From Pseudomonadota bacterium (lineage in GTDB: Bacteria; Bdellovibrionota; UBA1018; CAIMNF01), in contig JAIXWV010000020.1 of NCBI GenBank assembly GCA_027491115.1, forward strand, positions 124,001 through 188,000: DNA of 64,000 nt, read 5' to 3'. A model generated the notes under the pieces. The model worked only from the letters and a program-made list of their open reading frames with translations. It ran no database searches and was not told the origin of the DNA. The stretch's first letter is position 1, and each line of letters starts with the position of its first letter. This document shows, piece by piece, positions 52,001 through 60,567 of the stretch. Position numbers and translations under genes: made by a program.

Positions 52001-53098
52001 GCCGCCACCACCCGAACCGTTTGCATCGAGCGCTTCGAGTCGATCGAGTTCGATCCGATGATTCGCGAGGTCAACCGTGCCTTTTGCCGAAACCTGATCA
52101 GCCCTCATCCGGCGCCACTGAATTCCCCGCCCCTCAAACTCGAAGCCGGCCTTAAGGGTTTTCATGAAATCAGACAACTGCGCCTGCACCGATGATGTGA
52201 CCCGGAGCTCACCTGACCAGTCCTTGGCACCAAGATTCGTTAAGAAAAAAGTAGAAAGATCCGCCTCAGCCCGAACTTTGGCTTGCACCTTGGGGTGAGC
52301 AAGCGGATCCAAAAGATTTCCGTCCACACGCCCCTTGACCTCGACCCGTACGCCCGGCAACTCGGCGGAGAACGGCTCGAGTTCGAGGCCAGTATCGTTC
52401 AGGCCAAGGCTCCACTTGAGGCTGACCGCTTCGCGTACGGGCAAGGGCTTCCAGCCCAAAGGAGATTGGACCCGAATCGAGTTCACCTCCGCACGTGAAA
52501 TGATTCCGTCCTTTCCTCCGACCTTTCCCCTCCCAAGGGAGAGGTCGGTCACGACGAGTTCAGCCCCGAACAGGGATTTTTCACGATCTGGAATTTCGAA
52601 CTGAACATCGAGCTTGGTATCCACGAACCGGAAGCCATCGATTTGAAGCTGGAAAAGATCCTGCCAATCGAGTTTTCCTCCGGACACCTTTTGACTCTTC
52701 CCTCTCCAAGTCTGAGAATGGATCAAAGCTTTCACTTTTCCTGATCTGACCTCGACTTCAGACACATGTAGAGTTCCAGAGAGCATTTGGATCGGAGCGA
52801 ACCCCACCCGCAACTCTCGTGCTTCAATTTCGCCATCGACCGGCAGTCTCGAGACGTTCTCTTTCTCGATCCGGATCCGGGGGTTCACCACTCCGACACC
52901 GGGTGGAAAGAGATAAAGTTTTAGATGAGAAAAGTCGCCGATGATTCCGAGCTTTTGTGGTGATCTCTCAGATATGAGGCGTTTCACGAAGTCCGCGAAA
53001 GACTGACTTTGTAAATAGAGGATCCCACCGGTTGTGGCCGTGCCGACAATCAACGCGAGTGAGAAAAACGCGATCCTGAGTTTACGAACGGTACTCAA
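48998..53098 (-). CDS. tamB: TamB-like translocation and assembly module protein
   Basis: This 1366-residue AsmA-like protein is anchored by an N-terminal TM helix (about 10-30) and is otherwise a long beta-rich periplasmic body, of the type that bridges inner and outer membrane to move lipids or assist barrel proteins. The C-terminal ~350 residues contain the DUF490/TamB domain (PDIRIHGPLKNLRLDGELAIASGGLTI, FEFSSTPFLQENEIFSVLSSG-like sequence, and a terminal strand-rich end). The start is TTG at 53098, overlapping the upstream TPR gene stop (TTGA); no ATG is nearby. It is coupled to the Omp85 gene. Confidence 0.9.
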   Translation of the reverse strand: MSTVRKLRIAFFSLALIVGTATTGGILYLQSQSFADFVKRLISERSPQKLGIIGDFSHLKLYLFPPGVGVVNPRIRIEKENVSRLPVDGEIEARELRVGFAPIQMLSGTLHVSEVEVRSGKVKALIHSQTWRGKSQKVSGGKLDWQDLFQLQIDGFRFVDTKLDVQFEIPDREKSLFGAELVVTDLSLGRGKVGGKDGIISRAEVNSIRVQSPLGWKPLPVREAVSLKWSLGLNDTGLELEPFSAELPGVRVEVKGRVDGNLLDPLAHPKVQAKVRAEADLSTFFLTNLGAKDWSGELRVTSSVQAQLSDFMKTLKAGFEFEGRGIQWRRMRADQVSAKGTVDLANHRIELDRLEALDANGSGGGGRLRLGHSRIPLSLGEAFEIGVQIENGDLHWLGGAVPAALAPLEGLVTGKVDARFQPERKSWKLKTKVGLTVAGFQLTNQSLDHPKPMVRVLGPRKPIRLDGGLEIGPDGVEFKDLGLSIEKTRFKVTGGVKGETGFDFRAKGPVDMKEIHEIAGSRILGEGELEAHIHGKSDGVILDFDTRLVNAEYLDLKLGKLKGRVTYDDGLSELRFTGIHASHKNTYYSLPQGSIDLSGTDELYLPIEIHSGRIEDLAEVLGNLVSKISWFPHSLKGEVHGNLEIGGKVQLPEMLISARIEGSDWSWMGEKARRVRMSLGYDRGTYFAREANIIKSSGSIRGGIEFKSSTDEMTWNFKTDGFSFADIDFLERLEIPAKSRVEVTSSGSGKMGRLRSKTEGRFFETRIKGERFDSSSFFLETGENTLRASAGIFGDQLAAQVKYSLLPRQPCSIRLEVNDFDFSPLLLILNPKLLDDLSLVGVMSGQLSLEFLSTQAELARGQWSVERYELAKTGSSMRLVRPFSVPIQLGYFEIPPISFKFNDSEIEVEGEGRRGDVDVRIRGKADMALAEFLSPMILAAKGKVLPDIRIHGPLKNLRLDGELAIASGGLTIRGLQSPVEDLDGMIRLQQGNILVDNLEGFLGEELVSMGGRILTFTDRLPEFDLRVQLDNNKIKMEPFDLIQAKGTLLLKGKEPPYLITGALELVNALWTRSFSKQGGAVGNRGDRFMPKDLEKRTSGGWWVMDLGVNAPQGVFIRNEILDAEFKGKARLIGEPDSPKLLGEGQLVQGKVLFKDRPFVFESAKVVFDDPYSINPRFTATAISEVNQYKIRVLASGKSTQWKLEFSSTPFLQENEIFSVLSSGSASGDAGRFQFRDRSLVNQGEAASLILHSMDFSKDVQKKTGFQFDVQEAIDNQTAASIFRPQNLAENMAAPKLVLKRSLGRNLSFSFGSTVGIGSRSLREVNAEYKVSSGMSMMGVWNNIEEANSRETRTSFGLDLKFNRRFK

Positions 53099-53841
53099 AG
53101 GAATCTCAGCCTGAACTCGGCGTCCCTGAAAGAGGGCTCCGTCTCGAGCACCTTCCTATACCAGCCTTTTGCAGAACCAGGATGACCAAGACACTCCTCT
53201 GCTCGCCCCATCAGGTAATAGAGGCTGGTTTTTTCCTCGTGAAGGAGTTCGACATCCGACAGAACCGGCTCCAGCACCATCTTTGCGTCAAAGGCTTCAC
53301 CCGAAAGGATCAAAGACTCAGCTAGAAGAGCGGTCGCCGACAGCCCGACTTCGCCGAGTGTTGAGGTTTCCTGCAACACTTGCCGGATAGTGTGCCTCAA
53401 CTCTCGTCCTGAATCCCGGAAGCATCCCATTTCAAAGAATGCGATACCGAGATCGAGTGACGATCTTGCATCTAAATCTACAGAATGTTTCCAAATTTCT
53501 ATTCCAGAATCCACCGAACCACTCGTCGGTTCTTCTAGGCCGAGATCACTCTCCAGCCTCCGGACCACTTCGTCAGGATCCTCCAGAGCCACTTTCCCTT
53601 GAGCTCTTATTGGGGAATGATACAAATGCTCGATCTCGTACTTGGAAATTTGCTCGAGTAACTCACGACCCTTGCGGTAGTGAGGGCTGTGAAGGAGCAT
53701 CCGGTAGAGGATGCGTTTCGCCTCTTCCAGCAAACCTTCAGAGTAAAGAATCTTAGCGCTCGCCAGATCGTCCTCGAGCGAGGGCCTCTCAGGCGCAAGA
53801 GACTTCGGCAATGATGCGCTTTCGTCAGTATTTCCAGACAC
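53095..53841 (-). CDS. TPR-like protein upstream of tamB
   Basis: This soluble protein of about 248 residues is predicted all-helical with TPR-like repeats: DDLASAKILYSEGLLEEAKRILYRMLLHSPHYRKGRELLEQ near the N-terminus, and EEKTSLYYLMGRAEECLGHPGSAKGWYRKVLETEP at the end. The protein has no signal peptide. The start is uncertain: I propose GTG at 53841 after an AGG, placed just beyond the accC stop; in-frame starts as far as 53952 would overlap accC. It overlaps tamB by 4 nt, suggesting a partner or regulator of that system, but this is contextual only. Confidence 0.6.
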   Translation of the reverse strand: MSGNTDESASLPKSLAPERPSLEDDLASAKILYSEGLLEEAKRILYRMLLHSPHYRKGRELLEQISKYEIEHLYHSPIRAQGKVALEDPDEVVRRLESDLGLEEPTSGSVDSGIEIWKHSVDLDARSSLDLGIAFFEMGCFRDSGRELRHTIRQVLQETSTLGEVGLSATALLAESLILSGEAFDAKMVLEPVLSDVELLHEEKTSLYYLMGRAEECLGHPGSAKGWYRKVLETEPSFRDAEFRLRFL

Positions 53842-53878
53842 TTTCGACCTGAACCCCCATGGATTCAGGATAAGGCTT

Positions 53879-55243
53879 TCAGGTCCGTTTTTGGAGGAAT
53901 TCTTCAATAAAGCGTGTTGTATATTTCGACTCGCCAAATTCCTGACTTGCAAAAATCTGACGGTGGACCGGAAGAGTGGTTTTCACTCCCTTCACAATGA
54001 ACTCGTCCAATGCTTGACGCATTTTTGCGATCGCCTCTTCGCGCGTGCGACCGTGCACGATCAATTTCGCAAGCAAAGAGTCGTAAAATGGAACCACTTT
54101 GTATTCGTTGTAAATAAATGAATCCACCCGCACCCCGAAGCCTCCGGGGAGGTGGAGCGCTGTGATTTTTCCGGGACAGGGATGGAAGGTCTCTGGATCT
54201 TCCGCATTCACCCGTACCTCGAACGCATGACCTCGCAATTGGACCTCTTCCTGGGTGAACCCAAGAGGTTCACCAGCTGCGATTCGGATCTGCTCCTGGA
54301 TGAGATCGATTCCGGTCACCATCTCGGTGACGGGATGCTCGACCTGAATGCGGGTATTCATCTCCATGAAGTAAAATCTACGATCCTCATCCACCAGGAA
54401 CTCAACGGTCCCCACCGACTCGTATCCCACGTCGGCACACAAGGCCAAGGCGGCGGCCCCCATTTGCTCTCGGATCTGCGGTGTCAGCACCGGACTGGGA
54501 GCTTCTTCGATCAATTTCTGATGTCTCCGCTGGATCGAGCAATCGCGCTCGCCCAGGAAAACCCGGTTACCGTACCGGTCACACGCCACCTGGATCTCGA
54601 CATGTCTCGGTCGTTCACAAAATTTTTCGACATAGAGAGATCCATCGCCGAAAGCGGCACGGGCCTCCTCACTGCAGCGCTGGAATGAATCCGAGAGGTC
54701 CTTCTCGTTCCGGATGATGAAGATTCCACGACCACCACCCCCGGCAGCAGCCTTCAGAATCACGGGATAACCGATCTCACGGGCGGCTTCGATCGCCTCC
54801 TCGACACCTGCTACCGCACTGAGCGTTCCAGGAAGCATCGGCACTCCGGCCTGCCTCGCCCGGGCACGGGCACGGGTCTTTTCTCCCATCGCCTCGATAT
54901 TCTCGGGAGTAGGACCGATGAAGGTGAGCTTGCATTCACGGACCAATCGCGCAAACTCGGCGTTTTCAGAAAGAAATCCGTATCCCGGATGAATCGCCTC
55001 GACTCCCGTCACCTCGGCCGCCGAGAGGATGCTCATCATGTTCAAATAAGATAACTTCGGAGCAGGAGGTCCTATGCAAATTGCCTCATCCGCGAGCTTT
55101 ACATGCAAAGAGCTCTCATCCGCGCTCGAATAAACAGCAACGGTTTTGATGTCCAACTCACGACAGGCACGGATGATCCTGAGAGCGATTTCGCCTCGGT
55201 TTGCGATCAGGATTTTTTTGAAGGGCGGCTTCTTCGCACTCAC
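53879..55243 (-). CDS. accC: Biotin carboxylase subunit of acetyl-CoA carboxylase
   Basis: This 454-residue ATP-grasp enzyme carboxylates biotin on AccB, the first step of fatty acid synthesis. It has FKKILIANRGEIALRIIRACREL at the N-terminus, GYGFLSENAEFA, KAAAGGGGRGIFII (ATP-binding glycine loop), ERDCSIQRRHQKLIEEAPSP and FMEMNTRIQVEHPVTEMVTGIDL. The GTG at 55243 fits the conserved start and lies 13 nt after the accB stop; upstream starts would overlap accB in another frame. It is part of the efp-accB-accC group. Confidence 0.97.
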   Translation of the reverse strand: MSAKKPPFKKILIANRGEIALRIIRACRELDIKTVAVYSSADESSLHVKLADEAICIGPPAPKLSYLNMMSILSAAEVTGVEAIHPGYGFLSENAEFARLVRECKLTFIGPTPENIEAMGEKTRARARARQAGVPMLPGTLSAVAGVEEAIEAAREIGYPVILKAAAGGGGRGIFIIRNEKDLSDSFQRCSEEARAAFGDGSLYVEKFCERPRHVEIQVACDRYGNRVFLGERDCSIQRRHQKLIEEAPSPVLTPQIREQMGAAALALCADVGYESVGTVEFLVDEDRRFYFMEMNTRIQVEHPVTEMVTGIDLIQEQIRIAAGEPLGFTQEEVQLRGHAFEVRVNAEDPETFHPCPGKITALHLPGGFGVRVDSFIYNEYKVVPFYDSLLAKLIVHGRTREEAIAKMRQALDEFIVKGVKTTLPVHRQIFASQEFGESKYTTRFIEEFLQKRT

Positions 55244-55256
55244 GGTCCCACCCGTC

Positions 55257-55772
55257 TCACGCGGTGTCGATGATGAACAACGGCTCACCGAATTCAACAG
55301 GTTGCCCGTTTTCAACCAGGACCTGGATGACCCGGCCTGCGAAATCCGCCTCAATTTCATTCATGAGCTTCATTGCTTCCACAATGCAAAGCGAATCCCC
55401 GGGAGAAACCCGCTTCCCGACCTCGACATACGGAGCAGAGGTGGGCGAAGGCGCCCGATAGAAGGTTCCGACAAATGGAGAAAGGACCTTTTTGTAAGTG
55501 GGCGGATCACGTTCTTCCACCGGTGCGGCCGACTGTGCCTGAGGCACCTGGACCACGGTGTGGGTGGCCGCCTGGGCCAAGGGCTGAGCGGCATGGCCGG
55601 TTTTCAGAACCAGTCTGTTTTTTCCGTCCGACCACTCGAACTCGACGATTCCACGCTCGCGCATGAAGTCAGAGATCGGAGCCAGATCCGAGGCCAAGAA
55701 CGGCAAAACTGCTCGAGTATGAGCCTTGACCTGCGTCGCTGGGGCTTTCTTATTTGTTCGCTTTTTCGACAT
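55257..55772 (-). CDS. accB: Biotin carboxyl carrier protein of acetyl-CoA carboxylase
   Basis: This 171-residue carrier has a C-terminal biotinyl domain with the biotin lysine in [16 protein letters not shown]. An Ala/Pro/Gln-rich linker ([24 protein letters not shown]) precedes it, and the N-terminal segment [24 protein letters not shown] matches AccB. The start at 55772 lies inside the end of efp (23-nt overlap) and gives an N-terminus about 25 residues longer than E. coli AccB. It is the subunit carrying CO2 from AccC to the carboxyltransferase. Confidence 0.95.
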   Translation of the reverse strand: MSKKRTNKKAPATQVKAHTRAVLPFLASDLAPISDFMRERGIVEFEWSDGKNRLVLKTGHAAQPLAQAATHTVVQVPQAQSAAPVEERDPPTYKKVLSPFVGTFYRAPSPTSAPYVEVGKRVSPGDSLCIVEAMKLMNEIEADFAGRVIQVLVENGQPVEFGEPLFIIDTA

Positions 55773-56322
55773 AGGAAGAGTCCCGGGTGTCGATCTTCAG
55801 CACGTCACCTTCGGAAATATGAAACGGAACCTGAACCACTGCACCGGTTTCCATGGTAGCGGGCTTTGAGCCTCCGGTAACGGTATCCCCACGAAAGGAA
55901 GGATCGGTCTTGACCACCTTGAGTTCGACGAATGTCGGTAACTCCACGGTGATCGGCTTCTCGTTATAAAACACCACCTGAACTTGCATGTTGTCTTGCA
56001 TGAACAGGGCGAGCTCACCGATTTGCTCTTCGCTAATGATCGTCTGTTCGAAATTCTCAGTGTTCATGAAGTTGAAGCCACTGCCATCCTTGAAGAGGTA
56101 CTGCATGTCCTTCACTTCTACGTTGGCGGCCGGAACGCGGTCACCCGACTTGAAGGTCCGCTCGATCACGTTCCCGTTCAAAAGGTTCTTCAGCTTCGTC
56201 CGGGTGAAGGCGCTTCCTTTCCCTGGGCTAACATGCTGGAAATCGACAATCTGATAAGGGGTGTTGTCGATGTCGAGCTTGATGTTTTTCCTGAACTCAT
56301 TGGTAGGGTATACAGATGCCAT
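55750..56322 (-). CDS. efp: Elongation factor P
   Basis: This 190-residue tRNA-shaped factor rescues ribosomes stalled at polyproline stretches. Its domain I loop [18 protein letters not shown] carries Lys35, the residue that is beta-lysylated in bacteria with EpmA. The C-terminus is standard ([32 protein letters not shown] end). Ribosome binding site GGAGA. It overlaps accB by 23 nt, an arrangement often seen as efp-accB-accC. Confidence 0.97.
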   Translation of the reverse strand: MASVYPTNEFRKNIKLDIDNTPYQIVDFQHVSPGKGSAFTRTKLKNLLNGNVIERTFKSGDRVPAANVEVKDMQYLFKDGSGFNFMNTENFEQTIISEEQIGELALFMQDNMQVQVVFYNEKPITVELPTFVELKVVKTDPSFRGDTVTGGSKPATMETGAVVQVPFHISEGDVLKIDTRDSSYVEKANK

Positions 56323-56353
56323 AGATTCTCCGGTTGCCTAGGGGTATCAATAA

Positions 56354-56953
56354 TCAGGCTTGTTTCGCAAGCCTAAAGCGCTGGACCCGGACCAGCAGGT
56401 CCTGAAGCATCTCGATGCGGGCCATCCATTCCCGTTTCCGGACCGTCGGATCGCCCGAAATCGCGGTCTCGGCCGGTTTAACGGAATAACTCTTCAATGG
56501 AATGGGATCTTTTTGCAGAACCAAAAGCCCATCCTCGTATGCCTGGGATTCAATTTCCCGGACAAGTCGAGCCACTTCACCGTCCTGAGGCATGAAAAAA
56601 AGCAACATTTTGTAAGCCGAAAGCGCATCCGCCATCCGGCCGAGAATCAAGTAACTTTCAGCGAGTAATTTCTGAGCCACCAGATTGTCCGGAGCATCAA
56701 GAACGACCGGCTCGAGCTCCTTCACGGTCTCAGCGTACTGCCCCTTGTCGAACAGTGCCCGGGCCAGGGCCACCCGCCCTCCGATGAAGTGGGGGTGAAT
56801 CCGAAGCCCGTCACGACAGATCTCGATCGCCTCTTCAAGCAAGCCCGCCTTCCGGTAAGCCTCAGCTAAAGGTGCGAAGACTCTTGACCGGGGATCCTCC
56901 TGATACTTTCTCAGGTAGTGGTAAATCTGCGGGGTACCACGGATCGGATTCAT
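56354..56953 (-). CDS. TPR protein encoded after pilQ
   Basis: This 199-residue helical protein is made of TPR units: DPRSRVFAPLAEAYRKAGLLEEAIEICRDGLRIHPHF, IGGRVALARALFDKGQYAETVKELEPVVLDAPDN and AQKLLAESYLILGRMADALSAYKMLLFF. It has no signal peptide, so it is probably cytoplasmic, unlike the outer-membrane pilotins PilF/PilW. It overlaps pilQ by ATGA and so may assist the pilus machine, though a role linked to efp downstream (31 nt away) is also possible. Confidence 0.7.
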   Translation of the reverse strand: MNPIRGTPQIYHYLRKYQEDPRSRVFAPLAEAYRKAGLLEEAIEICRDGLRIHPHFIGGRVALARALFDKGQYAETVKELEPVVLDAPDNLVAQKLLAESYLILGRMADALSAYKMLLFFMPQDGEVARLVREIESQAYEDGLLVLQKDPIPLKSYSVKPAETAISGDPTVRKREWMARIEMLQDLLVRVQRFRLAKQA

Positions 56954-58710
56954 AGTTTTCCGGTTTCCTTGGCGTCTTCAGTCGAGCCTGCAGCGTCCCC
57001 TACGGTCTGGTCCTTCCCGAGATTCTTCTCCTGATTGACAATTCGTGGGGTCACGAAGAATACGAGCTCGGTTTTCTTGGTGTTCCCTCCGGCCTCTCCG
57101 AACAACCAACCGATGATGGGCATTTTCCGCAGGATGGGAAACCCTCCCTCGTTCGAGGTCTCATCCACACTGTGCACACCACCGAGCACGAGGGTGTTCC
57201 CGCTCTCGACGATGACCTCAGTGTTAATGCTTCTCGGCGCGGTGACAGAAGTCCCACTGATGGTTTCAACCGTGTCGCGGGTTAGATTCAAGTTCAGGAA
57301 GACCGAGCCGTCGTTGGTCACCCGAGGAGTGACACCCAGACTGGTGTTGTAAGGAATGAAGTTCTGCGTGATCTGAGTGCCCGTTGGAGTCACTGTTGAA
57401 ACCGAGTTTACGATATTCGACCCTTGAGTGATCTGGGCTCGACGTCCGCTCAGGACCATCACCCGAGGGGAAGACACGACCTTCGCGGTGTTTTGCGTTT
57501 CTGAAAAAGCCAACAAAGCATCGAGAGTTGCCGTATTTCCGATCCCGAACCGGAAGCTGTTGCTGTTTCCGGTGGAGGTCACCGGCGCACCTATGGCCGC
57601 CGGGACACCACCGTTAAAATCCATTCTATTTCGATTATCAGAAGTCAGCGACATGCTCAATCGACCTCCGATGGTCTTTGAAAAAGACTCTAGAGCGTCG
57701 ATCACCTTTGCCTCAATGATCACCTGCGGAGTTTGCACGTCAAGCAACTGGATCATCTTCTTGATCCGCTCCACACCCTCTGCCGTGTCGCGGACAATCA
57801 GTGATTGGGTGTTGGCGTTGGTCAGAATGGTGGCCGGAGTTCCCCCCGCCGTGCTCTGCGAGTTGGCAAAAGTGGTGAGCAAGGACTGAAGGGTTCCAAG
57901 CTCGGCATAGCTCACAGGGAAAATGCGGGTGATTCGCGGAGCGGCTTGCGCCACAACCCGCTTGGCATCGATCTCGGCTTGTTTCTCATTGATCAATTGA
58001 TCACGTGGCATGACCCTGAGAACACTGTCTTTTCTGTCGGCCGCAAGCCTGAGCGTAGTCAGGACGACATCGAGGGCCTGATCCCAAGGAACCTGCTCGA
58101 GAGACAGGGTCAGCCTCCCTGAGACCTGCGGATGAATCACGATATTGAATCCGCTTGCGTCCGAGATCAGACGGAGTACTTCGTGCACATCCGCATCTTT
58201 CAACTTTAGTGTAATGGGTGAGCCAGTGAATTTCTGGTCCGTCTCGGCACTCATGATCGTGGTAAGAGGATCAAGATCCGAGGGTTTCAAGTCCGGCAAC
58301 CGCTCCCGTTGGATCGCCACAGCTGGCTTATCATTAGACAGCGGAATCCTGATCGTGATTTTCCTGTCGTTCGCATCAATTTTGTACTGGAGCTTTGACT
58401 TGAAATCGAGAACGACCCGGGCATCCAGATCGGTGAAGGGGTAACTCGAAATCTGGACCAAGGGTGAATTGGGCGACTCGGCCGAGGGGTCGAACGTCTG
58501 ACGGGCAACATCTGCCAGAGTTGACTCCTTGAAAGTCAATACCAGCTGGGGAGGCGAGGCTTTCTCCTCCTTGAGGTAATCACCGATCCCGTTTCCAACG
58601 ATTTCGATCACACTCTCGTTTCCTACAGTCTTCACCTGCATCGACTGGATCTGTCCGGCTTCGGCACCAACCGCCATCATCATCAGGAGCGCCAGCATGA
58701 ATGATCTCAT
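56950..58710 (-). CDS. pilQ: Type IV pilus secretin PilQ
   Basis: This 586-residue outer-membrane channel for the pilus fibre has a signal peptide. An AMIN-like domain (about 25-125) follows, then an STN/N0 domain (ITLKLKDADVHEVLRLISDASGFNIVIH), an N1 domain (ITRIFPVSYAELGTLQSLL) and the secretin domain (about 330-550) ending with the family signature VPILRKMPIIGWLFG-like FPILRKMPIIGWLFGEA. Only one AMIN domain is visible, so it is shorter than the ~700-residue PilQ of Pseudomonas. It is the last pil gene of the pilMNOPQ run. Confidence 0.95.
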   Translation of the reverse strand: MRSFMLALLMMMAVGAEAGQIQSMQVKTVGNESVIEIVGNGIGDYLKEEKASPPQLVLTFKESTLADVARQTFDPSAESPNSPLVQISSYPFTDLDARVVLDFKSKLQYKIDANDRKITIRIPLSNDKPAVAIQRERLPDLKPSDLDPLTTIMSAETDQKFTGSPITLKLKDADVHEVLRLISDASGFNIVIHPQVSGRLTLSLEQVPWDQALDVVLTTLRLAADRKDSVLRVMPRDQLINEKQAEIDAKRVVAQAAPRITRIFPVSYAELGTLQSLLTTFANSQSTAGGTPATILTNANTQSLIVRDTAEGVERIKKMIQLLDVQTPQVIIEAKVIDALESFSKTIGGRLSMSLTSDNRNRMDFNGGVPAAIGAPVTSTGNSNSFRFGIGNTATLDALLAFSETQNTAKVVSSPRVMVLSGRRAQITQGSNIVNSVSTVTPTGTQITQNFIPYNTSLGVTPRVTNDGSVFLNLNLTRDTVETISGTSVTAPRSINTEVIVESGNTLVLGGVHSVDETSNEGGFPILRKMPIIGWLFGEAGGNTKKTELVFFVTPRIVNQEKNLGKDQTVGDAAGSTEDAKETGKL

Positions 58711-59198
58711 TGTTTGTCCTCGTCTTTCTTGGTGAGAGAGACCAACTCTCCCGCCAACCTCAATTCGTAGATGTCAGGAACGTTGCGTCCTTTTTCATCC
58801 TGATAGAACTCAGTCACCCGAACGGCATCGGCCGTGATCTGGGTAATCTTCCCGCCCCGAACTCCAATTCGATCGCCGACCTTCACAAAGTAGGTCTTTC
58901 CACCCGCACCAGACAACATCGCCCTGACTTTACGAGGACCAGAAATGATCCCTTGGAGCTTGAAGTCTTTTAGCGCAAGGGTTTCGAGCTCTGACTTGGG
59001 GGTCTCCTTCTTCATGATCGCACTCAAAGGTAACTGAAACGGATCACGTAGAGCCCTGATCAAATCCTCACTCAGAATTGAGTCCATGGCCGTCTCCTGA
59101 TCAGCCATGACGACCTGCTCGGCAGGAGGTGGTGGCGCGGGTGCTGCAGATGCCATGACAGGATGAAGGAGGACAGCTAAATGAAGCCAGGCATTCAT
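58707..59198 (-). CDS. pilP: Type IV pilus assembly protein PilP
   Basis: This 163-residue periplasmic protein links the inner-membrane PilN/PilO complex to PilQ. The signal peptide is followed by an Ala/Pro-rich stretch (APAPPPPAEQVV). The C-terminal beta domain has FKLQGIISGPRKVRAMLSGAGGKTYFVKVGDRIGVRGGKITQITADAVRV-type sequence, typical of PilP. No lipobox Cys is seen after the signal, whereas many PilP are lipoproteins. ATGA overlaps on both sides. Confidence 0.9.
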   Translation of the reverse strand: MNAWLHLAVLLHPVMASAAPAPPPPAEQVVMADQETAMDSILSEDLIRALRDPFQLPLSAIMKKETPKSELETLALKDFKLQGIISGPRKVRAMLSGAGGKTYFVKVGDRIGVRGGKITQITADAVRVTEFYQDEKGRNVPDIYELRLAGELVSLTKKDEDKQ

Positions 59199-59938
59199 GG
59201 TCCTCCTCCTTTGGGCCGCTCACTTGCAGCCGGAGCGGCTTTCTGGCCCGCCTTATCCTCTACCTTCAGCTTGTCGTCCATTTTCGGTTTATCCGATTCT
59301 TTTTTCGGCGAACCCTCGGATCCGATCATGTCCTTCGGAATCTCAGCAATCTGAAGCTTATCTTCCTTGCTGAGCGTGTACTGATAAGCACGTACCGACA
59401 AGTTCGCCGAAAGGGTGATCGCTTTGGCTGATACACTGGAAGCGGCGATTCTCAGTGTGACCCCTTCGATCCTCAAGATCCTTTGCAGCTGGGAGACCCG
59501 ATGGATGAAGAGCAACAGATTCTGGAAAGTCCCCCGCACATCGAGCTTGAACTCCTGCTCTAAATAATACTCCCTCTGATCTTTTTTTCCGGGCTCGATC
59601 CGATCCACTTTCAACTCTGCTCGCTTGGCCTCAGTGTCAAGTAGGCGGAGCAAAACGGGCACATCAGGTGCCTCCGAAAGAGCGCCTTGGTACTCACCCA
59701 GCTTGACGATCTGGGCACGGATTTCCTCGCGCTTTTGATCGAGCGACTTCATGAACTTATTCCCATCGGCGAGCTTTTTCCTCAAGCCCTCCAATTCAGA
59801 ATTCGCACTTGCCAATGCTGAACGATGAAGCTCCACCTCACCTTCGGGCGAGTAACTGAAGGTGTAGTATTCGAAACCCAGATACCCCAGGAAAGCGAAA
59901 AGCATGAGGTAGAACGGCGTCGACTTCAAACTCGCCAT
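59195..59938 (-). CDS. pilO: Type IV pilus assembly protein PilO
   Basis: This 247-residue inner-membrane protein has a TM helix (about 6-25), a periplasmic coiled coil (ALASANSELEGLRKKLADGNKFMKSLDQKREEI) and a PilO ferredoxin-like domain (YLEQEFKLDVRGTFQNLLLFIHRVSQLQRILRIEGVTLR-type). A charged, Lys-rich tail of about 60 residues is extra. It dimerises with PilN and overlaps the pilN gene by TGATG. Confidence 0.9.
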   Translation of the reverse strand: MASLKSTPFYLMLFAFLGYLGFEYYTFSYSPEGEVELHRSALASANSELEGLRKKLADGNKFMKSLDQKREEIRAQIVKLGEYQGALSEAPDVPVLLRLLDTEAKRAELKVDRIEPGKKDQREYYLEQEFKLDVRGTFQNLLLFIHRVSQLQRILRIEGVTLRIAASSVSAKAITLSANLSVRAYQYTLSKEDKLQIAEIPKDMIGSEGSPKKESDKPKMDDKLKVEDKAGQKAAPAASERPKGGGP

Positions 59939-60567
59939 CAGTCCCGCCTCGCAGTCAGCTCGAAGTTGATCCGTTTTTGTGTCGGATCGCTCGAAGAGTT
60001 CCGGAGCGTGACATCCTTGTAATAGATCGTCCGCCCAAGACGGGACATAAAGTCACTTACCATGCTGTACTCGATCGCTCCGCCACGAAGAGTATAGGCT
60101 TTGTCCACCTGACTGAATTCGAGAATCCATGTGTCCTTGGGCATGGCCTGCACCAGACTGATCATCGACTTGGCAGTGAAATCCCTTCCACGAATCAGGT
60201 TTTCAATGGTGTCCATCTTGGCACGGATCACCATCGAGTTACGCTCGAGCTCCATCTTGATCGCCTCGAAACCTTTGATCTTTTGGAGCTGCTTGTTGAT
60301 CTTGTCTTTAGCCTCCGCCACAGATGCCAATTCCTTAGCCTGCTCGTCCCGGATTGCCTGGATGGCTTCGTCGTAAATGTAATTGGCAGAAAGAGCAAAA
60401 ACGGCCGGAATTCCGATCTTGTAGAACAATGGGGCCAGGGTCTTGCCGCTCCCTTGACCGACATTCTTCAGAGCATCGAAATTGATCTTTGACTTGAAAT
60501 CGTCGACCTTGGCTCCGGCGCCAGATGTGGCAACAGAACGTTTTTTGACTAAGTTGACCTTGATCAT
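59938..60567 (-). CDS. pilN: Type IV pilus assembly protein PilN
   Basis: This 209-residue inner-membrane protein starts MIKVNLVKKRSV, a short cytoplasmic motif that binds PilM. The TM helix (about 47-63) is followed by a coiled coil and a small periplasmic domain. The typical starting motif is INLLP; here it is VNLVKK, a modest variation. An N-terminal insertion (SKINFDALKNVGQGSGKTLAP) lies before the TM helix. It overlaps the pilM gene by ATGA. Confidence 0.9.
   Translation of the reverse strand: MIKVNLVKKRSVATSGAGAKVDDFKSKINFDALKNVGQGSGKTLAPLFYKIGIPAVFALSANYIYDEAIQAIRDEQAKELASVAEAKDKINKQLQKIKGFEAIKMELERNSMVIRAKMDTIENLIRGRDFTAKSMISLVQAMPKDTWILEFSQVDKAYTLRGGAIEYSMVSDFMSRLGRTIYYKDVTLRNSSSDPTQKRINFELTARRD

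Noticed and set aside
55244..55360. ATG start for accC at 55360
   Set aside because: It would overlap accB by about 100 nt in another frame and add residues not seen in biotin carboxylases; GTG at 55243 fits the family start.
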